Assembly (NCBI GenBank): GCA_030625905.1
Contig: DAOUQA010000016.1
Location: 1-16,469 of the forward strand
Source of the DNA: Kiritimatiellales bacterium
GTDB taxonomy: Bacteria; Verrucomicrobiota; Kiritimatiellia; Kiritimatiellales; Pontiellaceae
DNA length: 16,469 nucleotides
Direction of reading: 5' to 3'
The notes beneath the pieces were generated by a model, which saw only the letters and a program-made list of their open reading frames with translations, was not told the DNA's origin and searched no databases. Of the stretch, positions 1 through 8,608 are shown piece by piece. Each line of letters opens with the position of its first letter. The first letter of the stretch is position 1. Made by a program: the position numbers and the translations under genes.

Positions 1-1064
1 TGCTCCTCGATCACCTTTTTGGTGATGAACAACCCGAGACCCATGCCTTTTTCAATTGTCGCTGTATCATCGAGCGGTTCGAAGATCCAGCGTAGCGTCT
101 TCATATCCACGCCACATCCATTGTCCTTGATCTGGATCTCCATATCGGAGTTGTCCATGGAGCACACTACGGTAATCGCTGGCTCGGGCTGATGCTCGAC
201 AGCGGCGACGGCATTGTCGATCAGGTTTTGCAAGGCGCGCCTCACTTGCAGGCGCTCGCCCAGCATTTCGTATTGCTCCTCCGCCCCTTCCGCCTGCACA
301 GTGAACGAAATTTCCGAGTGGGCGGCAGCATCGCGGAAACAATCGTTGAGTAGTTTCGGGAGTTTCAACCGCTGCATCTGTGAAAAATCCATGCGCCCCA
401 GCGCACGCCAGGATTCAACCATGCCGGTGCAGCGCTCGACGTTCGACTCGATCTGGTCGAGGTATTCATCCATGCCGGGCGAGCTCAGCTCCTGCTTTTC
501 CTTCAGTTCGTAAACGAGCAGGTCGAGATAGCCACGGATGATGGTAAGCGGATTGCGCAAGTCGTGCACCAATTCGGAAGAAGCCGAGCCAAGGGCCGTC
601 ATTTTGTTGGTCTTGCCCACCTCGCGGCCAAGCGACTGCGCCATCTTCTGTATCTCTTCCCGAGCCCTGCTCTTTCGCTTGTTCAGCTTGGCGCGGTCAA
701 CATACTTCCTGATGATTTCCTGGATTTCGTTGACATCAAAAGGTTTCTGGAGATAGTCGTTCGCACCGAAGCGGATGGCTTTCTGGGCGGTTTCGAGATC
801 GCCATAGCCCGTAAGCATGATGATGGATACGTTGGCATCGATCTCGCGAATTTCCTGCAACCCCTCGATCCCGCTCTTTTCCGGCATGCGGATATCCATG
901 ATCACCAGATCCGGCTTCTTTTCCCGGAGCAGTTCGATGCCGCCATCGACCCGATCGGCAAGAAACACCTCGTAGTCGTATTTTAGCACCATGCGCAGGC
1001 TCTCGCGCGGCCCGCGTTCGTCGTCGATCACCAGAACCTTCCCCAACAGCTCTTTGCCTTCCAC
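1..1064 (-). CDS. Receiver-histidine kinase hybrid (partial, C-terminus beyond left edge)
   Basis: Cytoplasmic two-component protein with the receiver first and the kinase second. Translating from the GTG at 1064 gives a receiver domain (about residues 8-122: acidic pair in VIDDE, phospho-acceptor D57 in VIMDIRMP, T85, K107 in LQKPF), a short charged linker, a HisKA segment with H167 in VHDLRNPLT, and an ATPase domain with N-box (NLIDNAVAA), G1 (DNGCGVD), F-box (IFEPL) and G2 (GMGLGLF). The window ends just after G2. No membrane segment is present. GTG is chosen because GGAGG sits 8 bases upstream and an in-frame TAA lies five codons before it. The preceding porin gene ends 15 bases upstream, so the two are probably co-transcribed. 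It is likely a partner of the divergent kinases, receiving phosphate at D57 and acting through its own kinase module; the direction of phosphate flow is unknown. Confidence 0.9.
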   Translation of the reverse strand, partial: MEGKELLGKVLVIDDERGPRESLRMVLKYDYEVFLADRVDGGIELLREKKPDLVIMDIRMPEKSGIEGLQEIREIDANVSIIMLTGYGDLETAQKAIRFGANDYLQKPFDVNEIQEIIRKYVDRAKLNKRKSRAREEIQKMAQSLGREVGKTNKMTALGSASSELVHDLRNPLTIIRGYLDLLVYELKEKQELSSPGMDEYLDQIESNVERCTGMVESWRALGRMDFSQMQRLKLPKLLNDCFRDAAAHSEISFTVQAEGAEEQYEMLGERLQVRRALQNLIDNAVAAVEHQPEPAITVVCSMDNSDMEIQIKDNGCGVDMKTLRWIFEPLDDTATIEKGMGLGLFITKKVIEE

Positions 1065-1079
1065 TATCTTCGCCTCCGT

Positions 1080-2291
1080 TTAGAATGAGAGGGAGTATGT
1101 CAGACCCACGAGGTTGGAATCAACCTCATAAGCACCCAATGGAGTGCTATCGCGATCATCGTAAATACTGAACGTATAGGCCAAATCAACAAGGTGAGAA
1201 CCGAATGCGTATCCAACCCCCAAACTCAATGCGTGGCGATCTTCATCCGCCAGCAGTGGGGTAACCGTTTCATCGGGAATAGGTGACGGGATAAAAGCAT
1301 AGCCCGCGCGGACAACCAAAGAATCCGTTGCAGCCCAGCTTCCACCAAGGCCAAAAGTAAAGGTGTCGTCCCAGTTATTAACTATTGTACTAGATGCGGG
1401 GCCGGTCACGAGGGTCTGCGTATCGTTTACCGACCACTGCAACCATTCGAGTTGCGTTTCAACTTGAATATCGTCTGTTAGCTGAATTCCATAGCCGATG
1501 CCTATAATATTGGGATACTTAATTGTAGTCTCAAAATCACCCGCACTCGCTCCGCCAAACGTAAAATCACCTTCGTAGTCGATATCAATCCGGCTGCGAT
1601 AGGTGAAGGCCACGCGCTGGCGTTTGGTCGGTAGCCAGGTTACACCCATATTGCCCCCAATCCCCCAGCCATCACCTTCTGCCTCCGACTCGGTGAGGGG
1701 CACTGGAAAAGGCGCGGTTGCATTTAAAGCCCTCAACTCCAAGCTGGAATAAACCAAATCAAGCCCAACACCGACGAAGACCGTTTCATGAACAGGAAAT
1801 GCGACCGTTGGATTGATGTTGATAAACATGATACTAGCTTCATAGGGAACAGGAGCGGGAGCTCCTACATAAGCAGCGATTGTAAAGTCCGTTGCCTGCC
1901 ATGAAACGCCTTGTCCATATGGCGTATTGACGCCGAGCCCAGCGACCCAGCCCTTGTCCCCGATCGGCTGGGAATAATAGATATTTGGAAGAACGTTCCA
2001 GTCGCCATCAGACTCAACGCTCCCTCCGAGAGGAGGGGAATAGGTGGTTTCTGTCTGGGCAAATGTGGCGGCAACAACCAAAGAACGATTGGTTTGCATC
2101 CCCAGATTGGCCGGGTTGTAGGAGATGGCCGAGGCATCATCCACAAACACCATGTTGGCGCCCGATTTACCGATGCCCTCCGCCGTCGGCGGCGGATTCC
2201 GGTAACCATCGGCATATACGCCATGCACCATGGCACCCAATGTTAAAATGACCGCTATTTTGAGCCCGCTTCTATTGTGTTGTTTATTCAT
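1080..2291 (-). CDS. OMPP1/FadL/TodX-family outer-membrane transport protein
   Basis: Predicted 14-strand outer-membrane porin of the FadL family, which takes up long-chain fatty acids or other hydrophobic compounds. A signal peptide is clear: basic start, hydrophobic stretch around residues 11-25, likely cleavage after VYA. The mature N-terminus holds the family signature GIGKSGA...DDASAISYNPANL. The rest is alternating beta-strand sequence rich in G, Y, W and T, ending in the terminal Phe (TYSLSF) typical of barrel proteins. About 403 residues is normal for the family. The ATG at 2291 is preferred over the ATG at 2297 because AAGGGG lies 7 bases before the former but only one base before the latter. 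Transcribed divergently from the ketosynthase and probably together with the downstream receiver-kinase. The substrate cannot be told from sequence. The gene is lower in G+C than the kinases. Confidence 0.9.
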   Translation of the reverse strand: MNKQHNRSGLKIAVILTLGAMVHGVYADGYRNPPPTAEGIGKSGANMVFVDDASAISYNPANLGMQTNRSLVVAATFAQTETTYSPPLGGSVESDGDWNVLPNIYYSQPIGDKGWVAGLGVNTPYGQGVSWQATDFTIAAYVGAPAPVPYEASIMFININPTVAFPVHETVFVGVGLDLVYSSLELRALNATAPFPVPLTESEAEGDGWGIGGNMGVTWLPTKRQRVAFTYRSRIDIDYEGDFTFGGASAGDFETTIKYPNIIGIGYGIQLTDDIQVETQLEWLQWSVNDTQTLVTGPASSTIVNNWDDTFTFGLGGSWAATDSLVVRAGYAFIPSPIPDETVTPLLADEDRHALSLGVGYAFGSHLVDLAYTFSIYDDRDSTPLGAYEVDSNLVGLTYSLSF

Positions 2292-2297
2292 CTCCAT

Positions 2298-2806
2298 GCC
2301 CCTTCATTTATCTGACAGCTAATCAGTCGCCTTTTTCTAGCAGAAGGTGTGCCATTTATCACCCGGTTAAATTGGTGGGTTATGTATTAAACTGGTTTTC
2401 CGTATCTTTTTATATATGGGCAACAGGGCTTTTTGACCGGATAACCGGATCGTCTGGACAAATTTACCCTAAAAGAACCTCTGTCCTGTCGATCCTCCTG
2501 CTTTTCTCCCGCCCTTGTCTTGCAATATCACAAGTCCTTGCAATGCAATACCATCAAAAGCAATTCCTCCATTGATAACCGCGATTCAATCCAGCAAATC
2601 CCTGTTATCCGGTCAAAATATTCCCGTTTTTTCTCCCCCACTAAAATCCGCGAATAGGCATTAAACTTGATATATGCGGCAGATTAGTGTTCACTGAACC
2701 GAAATATTGTATACGCAGTGGCCATTCATCTTTGAGCGTCTTTTCTTTCATGGGGTTAACGGAAAGCCCGTTTCATTGGCCTAGCTAAAAGGTGGGGATT
2801 TAACGC
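2298..2806. other. Divergent intergenic region (about 500 bases)
   Basis: AT-rich spacer between the porin (minus) and the ketosynthase (plus). It must hold both promoters, but I see no convincing -35/-10 pair. It contains the perfect inverted repeat at 2431-2445 and 2604-2618. The plus-strand ribosome site GGTGGGG (2791-2797) precedes the GTG start of the ketosynthase. A 67-codon open frame starting with TTG at 2372 has no ribosome site and no recognisable product, so it is not called. Confidence 0.7.
2431..2618. repeat. Pair of 15-base inverted repeats in the divergent promoter region
   Basis: TTTTGACCGGATAAC at 2431-2445 is the exact reverse complement of GTTATCCGGTCAAAA at 2604-2618. Past the inner ends the match continues for three more bases with one mismatch. 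The arms are 158 bases apart between two divergent genes. This fits either two operator copies for one dimeric regulator in opposite orientation, or the terminal repeats of a small non-autonomous element; no flanking target duplication is visible. Confidence 0.6.
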
Positions 2807-4039
2807 GTGATCGGCAAAAACAGAGTGGTCATAACCGGGGTTGGCGTGCTTGCCGCCAATGGCATCGGCAAGGATGCCTTCTGGAAATCCCTCCTCGCCG
2901 GCGAATCAGGCATCGGACTGATTACCTTGTTCGATGCAACCGAAATTCCATGGAAGCTTGCCGGAGAGGTAAAAGGATTTAATGTAACCGACCATATCGA
3001 CAGCCGGTTTAAGCCTAAAAGGGAAAGCCGAAGCACGCAATTGGTAGCGGTGGCGGCCAAAATGGCCATGAAAGACGCCCTGCTAAACAACTCGACGCTT
3101 TCAGATGCATCACCGGTCCTGGTTACCATTGGAACAACTCTTGGCGGGTTGGACTTGGTTGAAACTCACAACAGGCGCTTGGAAAGCAAGGGAATGAACA
3201 AGGGATTGGTTTCCGTTTCCTATTGTCTTCATATAAAAGGAGCAAGCGTTATCTCCACCCTGCTTAACGTTCCAACAAGAATCGGAACCCTCTCTAATAG
3301 CTGTACTGGCGGGTTGGATGCCATCGCATCGGCATGTGCTTCTCTTCAGCGAGGAGAATCGGAAATTGCTTTTGCAGGAGGAACCGATGCTGCCATTATT
3401 CCTTCCGTAGTGACAGGACTTGGTTATGCGGGGCTCCTATCAACAACAGCCGACCATCCGAAAAAGGCGAGTCGTCCGTTTGATCTTCTCCGCACAGGAG
3501 GCTTTCTCGGCGAAGGGGCAGGCGTGCTGGTTCTGGAAACCCTGGAGCATGCCCATGCAAGAGGAGCAGAACCATACGCGGAAATAATCGGCTACAACTC
3601 TACTTGCGACTACATACTCGGACAAAAATACGGTTTCGAGCAGAGTATGCGTGGATGCCTCTCAAATGCCTCCTGCATGCCTAAGGATGTGTCCTATATT
3701 AACGCACACGGTTCAAGTGACGTTGCTCTAGACCAAATGGAAACGGATGCAATCAAGGCTGCATTCGGCGAACATGCCTATAATATACCCACAACTTCGA
3801 TCAAAGCCGTGACCGGGAATCCCCTCGCGGCTGGAGGAGCCATCCAAGCCATCTCAACGTGCCTTTCCTGTGCTAACGACACAATTCCACCAACAGCCAA
3901 CCTTGAAGCCCCGGATCCTTCATGCGATCTGGACTATGTGCCGAAAAAGGCTCGCAAACAAGTGCTTGATGTTTCCCTGATTAACAGCCGGGGAATCGGA
4001 GGGGTCAACAGCTCGCTCTTAATAAGGAATTGTCGATAG
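2807..4039 (+). CDS. Beta-ketoacyl synthase, FabF-like, with Cys-His-Asn active site
   Basis: Condensing enzyme of the KAS I/II fold (410 residues, full length). Visible family features: N-terminal RVVITGVGVLAANG, active-site nucleophile C166 in SNSCTGGLDA, GEGAGVLVLE near residue 235, first catalytic His H301 in NAHGSSD, K333 in SIKAVTG, and a C-terminal GIGGVNSS loop in place of the usual GFGGTN. The second catalytic His, normally in TGH, is replaced by N338 (TGNPL). A Cys-His-Asn set is the one known from KAS III and chalcone synthases, so the enzyme may condense but handle its extender or decarboxylation step differently. The GTG start has GGTGGGG nine bases upstream. No ACP, reductase or dehydratase gene lies nearby. 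The stop codon is directly followed by the kinase start, so it is co-expressed with a sensor. Substrate unknown; a non-condensing role in signalling is possible. Confidence 0.88.
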   Translation: MIGKNRVVITGVGVLAANGIGKDAFWKSLLAGESGIGLITLFDATEIPWKLAGEVKGFNVTDHIDSRFKPKRESRSTQLVAVAAKMAMKDALLNNSTLSDASPVLVTIGTTLGGLDLVETHNRRLESKGMNKGLVSVSYCLHIKGASVISTLLNVPTRIGTLSNSCTGGLDAIASACASLQRGESEIAFAGGTDAAIIPSVVTGLGYAGLLSTTADHPKKASRPFDLLRTGGFLGEGAGVLVLETLEHAHARGAEPYAEIIGYNSTCDYILGQKYGFEQSMRGCLSNASCMPKDVSYINAHGSSDVALDQMETDAIKAAFGEHAYNIPTTSIKAVTGNPLAAGGAIQAISTCLSCANDTIPPTANLEAPDPSCDLDYVPKKARKQVLDVSLINSRGIGGVNSSLLIRNCR

Positions 4040-6550
4040 ATGGGTGTTACTACACTATTCTTATCACTCGCCGTGCTTGTCGCGTTGGGTCTGGATATCG
4101 CGATTTTTGCGAACAACCATAACCGAAAAGCCAACCAAGCCTTCCTCGTTGCTTCAACATTCATGCTGTTATGGCTATCATCCAATCTTTTCATCACACA
4201 TGCCCGTACTCCTGAAACAGCACATAGATTGCTCAATCTAGCCTTTTTTCTGGCGGCCTGCATCCCAACCGCCTTCCATTTTCTCCGCCTTTCGATAAAG
4301 TATCCTGACTCCAGCTGGCTAAAGATTTTCAAGAAATGCCGCATCCATATACTCGTCAATGCTTCCATTTCCCTGATTTGCTTTCATCCCGCTTTTATAA
4401 AATCAGTAACTATTGCCCTGGCAAAAAATGGAATGTTTATTGCCACTCCAAAGTATGGCTTCCTTTACGGCATATGGAACGTATATTTCCTGTTCGCAAT
4501 CATATTCTTTGCCTACACCCTTTACAAAGATCGGAAAACTCTAGCAGGCACTCAGCGTATCGAGCTGGATTTCCTTGGATTTGCCTGCATTGCAGGTTTG
4601 GTGGTAGGATTATTGTTTGGCACGATCTTCGCTTTATTGACAAAATCCCACGCTTCAGTACCGGTCGCCCACGCCATCAGTGTATTGACATTAGTTAGCG
4701 TTGTTGCGTACGGAATCTCGACGAAGCACATACTGGATGTTGGGACGGTAATACAAAAGATAATCGCCTATACATTGCTGACAAGCTACCTCGTTATCGT
4801 GTACTTGGGAATATGGAGCCTCGCCAAATTTGTCCTCTTCAAATTTGCTCCAAATGGCGATCTTTTGGCTCAGATTACTGCGGCTGTCGGAGTGGCGTTT
4901 TCCATGGCGCCTGTACATGGTCGGTTTCAGAAAGTGGCAAGCAAGCTTGTTACCTCCCATGCCATGGATGTTCCCTCAACCATGAAAAAAGCCGGGGATA
5001 TGTTCCAATCCGTTACCACAATCGATGCATTGCTTCAGCAATTTACAGACCTTCTCATGACCGCATTGAGCGCCGATGACATGAGAATCCTTTTGGCCGA
5101 GGATTCAGGATATGTTCAGCAATATCCCAAACAAGACTCTGACATCGTTCCCGTGCTCCCCAAGACGGCTACTGTTGCTGAAATGATTCGGGAAACGAAG
5201 GATCCCGTATGCGGTGATACTTTGCTTCGCATGAGGCAAACTCCAAACACCAAGAGCGTGCTCCGCGAACTTAAAGAACTAAACACCAGTGTTGCCGCAG
5301 GGGTTTTCGCGAAAACCGAATTGCATGGCATGGTGCTTTTCGGATCGCGGCGCGGAGGCCGCATCTACGACAAGAATGAGCAGGATGCCTTGCAGATTCT
5401 CTGCAACCAGTTTGCGGTGGCGCTGGAAAATGCGCAACTGTACACCGAGGTGCAGGATAGCAAAATCCGTAATGAAATCATGCTCGACCAATTAGTGAGC
5501 GGCGTGATTGTCGCCGACCCCGAGCGCAAGATTGCGCTGATCAACAACGAGGCGCAGCGCATAACCGGACTAACGGAGGGCCAAGCCCTTGGCCAAGGCA
5601 TCGATTTGCTGCCGGAATCCATTTCCGAGGCATTGGAAACCACGCTGGCCACACAGAGTGGCTTGCAAAACACCAATGCGGCTTTGCTTTCCCAGAAGGA
5701 AGAAACAAGCACGCATGTGCGCATGGGTTCGGCCTACCTGCTTGGCCACGACCAAAAGCCAATGGGTGCGTTGCTGGTGTTTACCGATATGACCGAGGTC
5801 AAAGGTCTCGAGGAACAGGTGCGGCGCGCCGACCAGCTTTCGAGTGTCGGCACGTTGGCGGCGGGAATGGCGCATGAAATCAAGAATCCGCTCGTAACGA
5901 TCAAAACCTTCACCCAGCTTCTACCGGAACGCCATGACGATGCCGATTTCCGCAACGATTTTTCCTCGCTCGTGGCGCACGAAGTCGAGCGGATCGACAG
6001 CATCGTAAACCAGCTCCTCAGCTTTTCAAAACCCCGGACACCCAATCTTGTGCCCATGAAACTGCACGATACCGTCGAAAAGACCCTCAAGCTGGTTCAC
6101 GAACAGCTTTCCCAAAAGAACATAGCCCTGAACAACGGCCTCCAGGCAAAACACGACCTCATCTCCGGCGATGTCGATTTGCTGACTCAGGCCTTGGTCA
6201 ACTTCAACCTCAACGCCATCGAAGCCATCGGGAGCGGCGGCACCATCAACGTAACCTCCTCCAACTGCACCTACCGATTCGCCCAAGGCGATAATCCGGA
6301 TGACGCCATTTCAAGGTCCTGCATCCGGCTACAAATCAACGACACCGGCAAAGGCATTGAAAGGGATCAGCTTCAAAAAATCTTCGATCCGTTCTTCACC
6401 AGCAAGAGCGAAGGCACCGGCATGGGACTGTCCGTTGCCCACGGAATCATTCGAGAACACCATGGCGCAATCGAAGTGGAAAGCAAACCGGGCAAAGGCT
6501 CCACGTTCAGTATCTATATCCCGGTTCTCGAGGAGGATGCAGCCGCATGA
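4040..6550 (+). CDS. Membrane histidine kinase: multi-pass N-terminus, GAF, PAS, HisKA, HATPase
   Basis: Sensor kinase of 836 residues in the inner membrane. Residues 1-290 hold about eight or nine hydrophobic segments (near 4-24, 34-51, 64-85, 102-118, 138-160, 176-200, 208-224, 240-263, 277-290), resembling the N-terminal 7TM module of some histidine kinases. A GAF-like region (about 325-470) and a PAS region (about 473-600) follow. HisKA has H612 in MAHEIKNPLV; the ATPase domain has N725 in LNAIEA, a DTGKGI box, an IFDPFFTSKSEGTG box and GMGLSVAHG. All catalytic boxes are intact. The ATG follows the ketosynthase TAG with no gap; AAGGA lies 11 bases upstream inside that gene, so translation is probably coupled. 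The membrane and early GAF part is AT-richer than the catalytic part. The ligand is unknown; the linked ketosynthase and porin suggest a lipid signal. Confidence 0.92.
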   Translation: MGVTTLFLSLAVLVALGLDIAIFANNHNRKANQAFLVASTFMLLWLSSNLFITHARTPETAHRLLNLAFFLAACIPTAFHFLRLSIKYPDSSWLKIFKKCRIHILVNASISLICFHPAFIKSVTIALAKNGMFIATPKYGFLYGIWNVYFLFAIIFFAYTLYKDRKTLAGTQRIELDFLGFACIAGLVVGLLFGTIFALLTKSHASVPVAHAISVLTLVSVVAYGISTKHILDVGTVIQKIIAYTLLTSYLVIVYLGIWSLAKFVLFKFAPNGDLLAQITAAVGVAFSMAPVHGRFQKVASKLVTSHAMDVPSTMKKAGDMFQSVTTIDALLQQFTDLLMTALSADDMRILLAEDSGYVQQYPKQDSDIVPVLPKTATVAEMIRETKDPVCGDTLLRMRQTPNTKSVLRELKELNTSVAAGVFAKTELHGMVLFGSRRGGRIYDKNEQDALQILCNQFAVALENAQLYTEVQDSKIRNEIMLDQLVSGVIVADPERKIALINNEAQRITGLTEGQALGQGIDLLPESISEALETTLATQSGLQNTNAALLSQKEETSTHVRMGSAYLLGHDQKPMGALLVFTDMTEVKGLEEQVRRADQLSSVGTLAAGMAHEIKNPLVTIKTFTQLLPERHDDADFRNDFSSLVAHEVERIDSIVNQLLSFSKPRTPNLVPMKLHDTVEKTLKLVHEQLSQKNIALNNGLQAKHDLISGDVDLLTQALVNFNLNAIEAIGSGGTINVTSSNCTYRFAQGDNPDDAISRSCIRLQINDTGKGIERDQLQKIFDPFFTSKSEGTGMGLSVAHGIIREHHGAIEVESKPGKGSTFSIYIPVLEEDAAA

Positions 6551-8535
6551 AGACCTTGCCGTCATGCATCCTGTACAGCCGCGACGAGGAACTGGGCGAT
6601 CGCCTCATCCGGATTGCCTCAAGCGTTGCCGCGGTGCAACCCATTGCAACGCAAGCTGAACTTGAACAGCAGTTTACCCAACTTGGCGACACCGTGCTGC
6701 TTGCCGATCTGCGCGCCCCGAACTGCCTTGAAGTCCTCTCCGAAATCAAAGTCAATTGGCCGCTGAGCGTCGTTATCGCCATGGGTGTCGACCGCTCCGA
6801 CCCCATGCTCGCCGTCGAATGGCTCGACCCGTTTGCCACCACCGGAATGGAGCCGGACCGGCGCGAGTTCCAAGCGCTACTCAAGCACGCCGTGGAATGC
6901 TTCAAGTTGCGCCAAAAGTCCCACCTGCTCGAGGATGAGCTAGCCAAGCTCAACGCTCGGCAAATGGAATCCCAGCCGCAACCCCGCACGCCCTCTTCCG
7001 CCCCGCTGCAAAACTTCTCCAAGGCGCAGAAAAACTTCGACAACCTCGACGTGCTGTTCGACAGCGTCGTCGAAGGCCTTGTTTCCACAGCCCGTGTTTT
7101 GCGCGCCGGCATATTCATCAAGCCCGAGCACAAGGAGCAGTATGCCTTCCAGGCTGGCATGCGCTGCCTGCAAGCCACCGAAACCCTCGCCATCCATCAA
7201 GACAATCCGTTCGTCCAGTGGCTGGAAATGAACCCCCATCTGGTTTCCCGGCGGACGCTCGAAAACATACAAGACCCGGAAGAGCGCGCCATGCTCAAGC
7301 AGACGCTGGATTCGCTCGGGGCGGAAATCATTATCCCCCTCTATGCCACCGGTCATGTCCAGGGATGGATCTTCGTTGGCCAGCGCGCCACCGGAATCCC
7401 GTTCGATGTCACCGACCTTGAAGACCTCACCGGACTCGCCGCCCACATTTCAACCACCCTTGAGAAAGCGCTTCAATACGAAGAGACGGCACTTCAGAAG
7501 GCGCTTGCCGAAACCCTGCTCCATTCCATTCCGTTCGGTATTGTTGCATGCGATGAAAACGCAACCATTCGCTGGTTCAACAGCACGGCCCGCGAAATCC
7601 TGCAACCCGAAGCGGAAAAGATCATCGGCCAGCGCGCCGAAAGCCTTGGTAGCTACATAGCCGATATGCTGCACCGCGCCCTTGGAAACCGGGAAGAACA
7701 TGCTACGAAGGAATGGACCGATCCGCGCACCAAGCGCACCCTTTCCGCTGAAACACGCTGCCTGACTGAAGAAGGATCATGCGTCGGAGCCATGATGATG
7801 CTCCACGACGTTACCGGCGCCAAGCTTCTCCAGGAAAAGGAAGAGCAGCTCGAACGCGCCGCCTTCTGGACCGATCTGGCCGCCAGTATGAGCCATGAGA
7901 TCCGCAACCCGCTCGTCGCCATCAAAACCTTCTCCCAACTGCTGCCCGAACGCTACGACGACCCCGACTTCCGCGCCGAATTCGGCGAACAGGTCACTGC
8001 CGAAGTCGATAAGCTCAACCAGATCATCGGAAAAATCAACGGCTTCGCCGACCTCCCCCAACTCGTTTTCAAGCCCTTGGATATCCGCAGGCCCATCGAG
8101 AACGCCGTCACCCGGATCCAATCCGAGCTCAACCACGAAAACCTCAAGATCCACCTCTCGGCCGACGACTCGGCGCTGCAGATCAACGGCGATGCCGCCT
8201 CGCTGGAGGGATGCATCTACCACCTCCTCCGGAACGCCGCCGAAAACCTCGACAACAAGAAGGGTGCGCGCATCAATCTCAGCGTCAAGAGCCGCGACCC
8301 GGAAAACGGACAGGCAAAGGTCTTCGTCATCCTTGCCGACAACGGCAGCGGCATCGCTGAATCGGTTCGCGACAAGCTGTTCTCGCCGTTCAGCACCATC
8401 AAGGCGCGCGGCCTCGGCCTCGGCCTTCCGATCGCCAAACGCGCCGTGATCGACCACAACGGCCAATTGGACATCGAGACCAGCGAGAGCGGAACATCCG
8501 TCACCATTACCCTGCCCGCACTCGGCGAATCCTGA
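6547..8535 (+). CDS. Soluble histidine kinase with degenerate receiver, GAF and PAS domains
   Basis: Cytoplasmic sensor kinase of 662 residues with no membrane segment. Residues 1-125 look like a receiver: D54 stands at the phospho-acceptor position (LLADLR), but the usual Thr/Ser and Lys positions are not conserved, so it is probably a pseudo-receiver. A GAF-like region (about 160-320) and a PAS region (about 325-430) follow. HisKA has H450 in MSHEIRNPLV; the ATPase domain has N563 in LLRNAAENL, a DNGSGI box and a GLGLPIAKR box. Its HisKA segment closely matches that of the upstream kinase (shared pattern NPLV.IKTF.QLLPER.DD.DFR), so the two are probably tandem paralogues that may form heterodimers or feed the same regulator. 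The ATG overlaps the upstream stop codon by four bases (ATGA), which indicates coupling. Confidence 0.92.
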   Translation: MKTLPSCILYSRDEELGDRLIRIASSVAAVQPIATQAELEQQFTQLGDTVLLADLRAPNCLEVLSEIKVNWPLSVVIAMGVDRSDPMLAVEWLDPFATTGMEPDRREFQALLKHAVECFKLRQKSHLLEDELAKLNARQMESQPQPRTPSSAPLQNFSKAQKNFDNLDVLFDSVVEGLVSTARVLRAGIFIKPEHKEQYAFQAGMRCLQATETLAIHQDNPFVQWLEMNPHLVSRRTLENIQDPEERAMLKQTLDSLGAEIIIPLYATGHVQGWIFVGQRATGIPFDVTDLEDLTGLAAHISTTLEKALQYEETALQKALAETLLHSIPFGIVACDENATIRWFNSTAREILQPEAEKIIGQRAESLGSYIADMLHRALGNREEHATKEWTDPRTKRTLSAETRCLTEEGSCVGAMMMLHDVTGAKLLQEKEEQLERAAFWTDLAASMSHEIRNPLVAIKTFSQLLPERYDDPDFRAEFGEQVTAEVDKLNQIIGKINGFADLPQLVFKPLDIRRPIENAVTRIQSELNHENLKIHLSADDSALQINGDAASLEGCIYHLLRNAAENLDNKKGARINLSVKSRDPENGQAKVFVILADNGSGIAESVRDKLFSPFSTIKARGLGLGLPIAKRAVIDHNGQLDIETSESGTSVTITLPALGES

Positions 8536-8580
8536 AGCAAAGACGGCCAAGCCCCCTTCGAAAACAATTCCACCGCATCC

Positions 8581-8608
8581 TTGCCAACCACTTTGCCCGG
8601 AATAGAAT
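8581..8608 (+). promoter_or_regulatory. Possible sigma-70-type promoter of the stress protein gene
   Basis: TTGCCA at 8581-8586 and TAGAAT at 8603-8608 are separated by 16 bases and lie 35-62 bases before the start codon at 8643. The 107-base gap after the kinase operon fits a separate promoter here. Assigned by eye only. Confidence 0.35.

Noticed and set aside
2372..2575. Open frame of 67 codons in the divergent gap
   Set aside because: TTG start, no ribosome site, no recognisable product, AT-rich promoter region.
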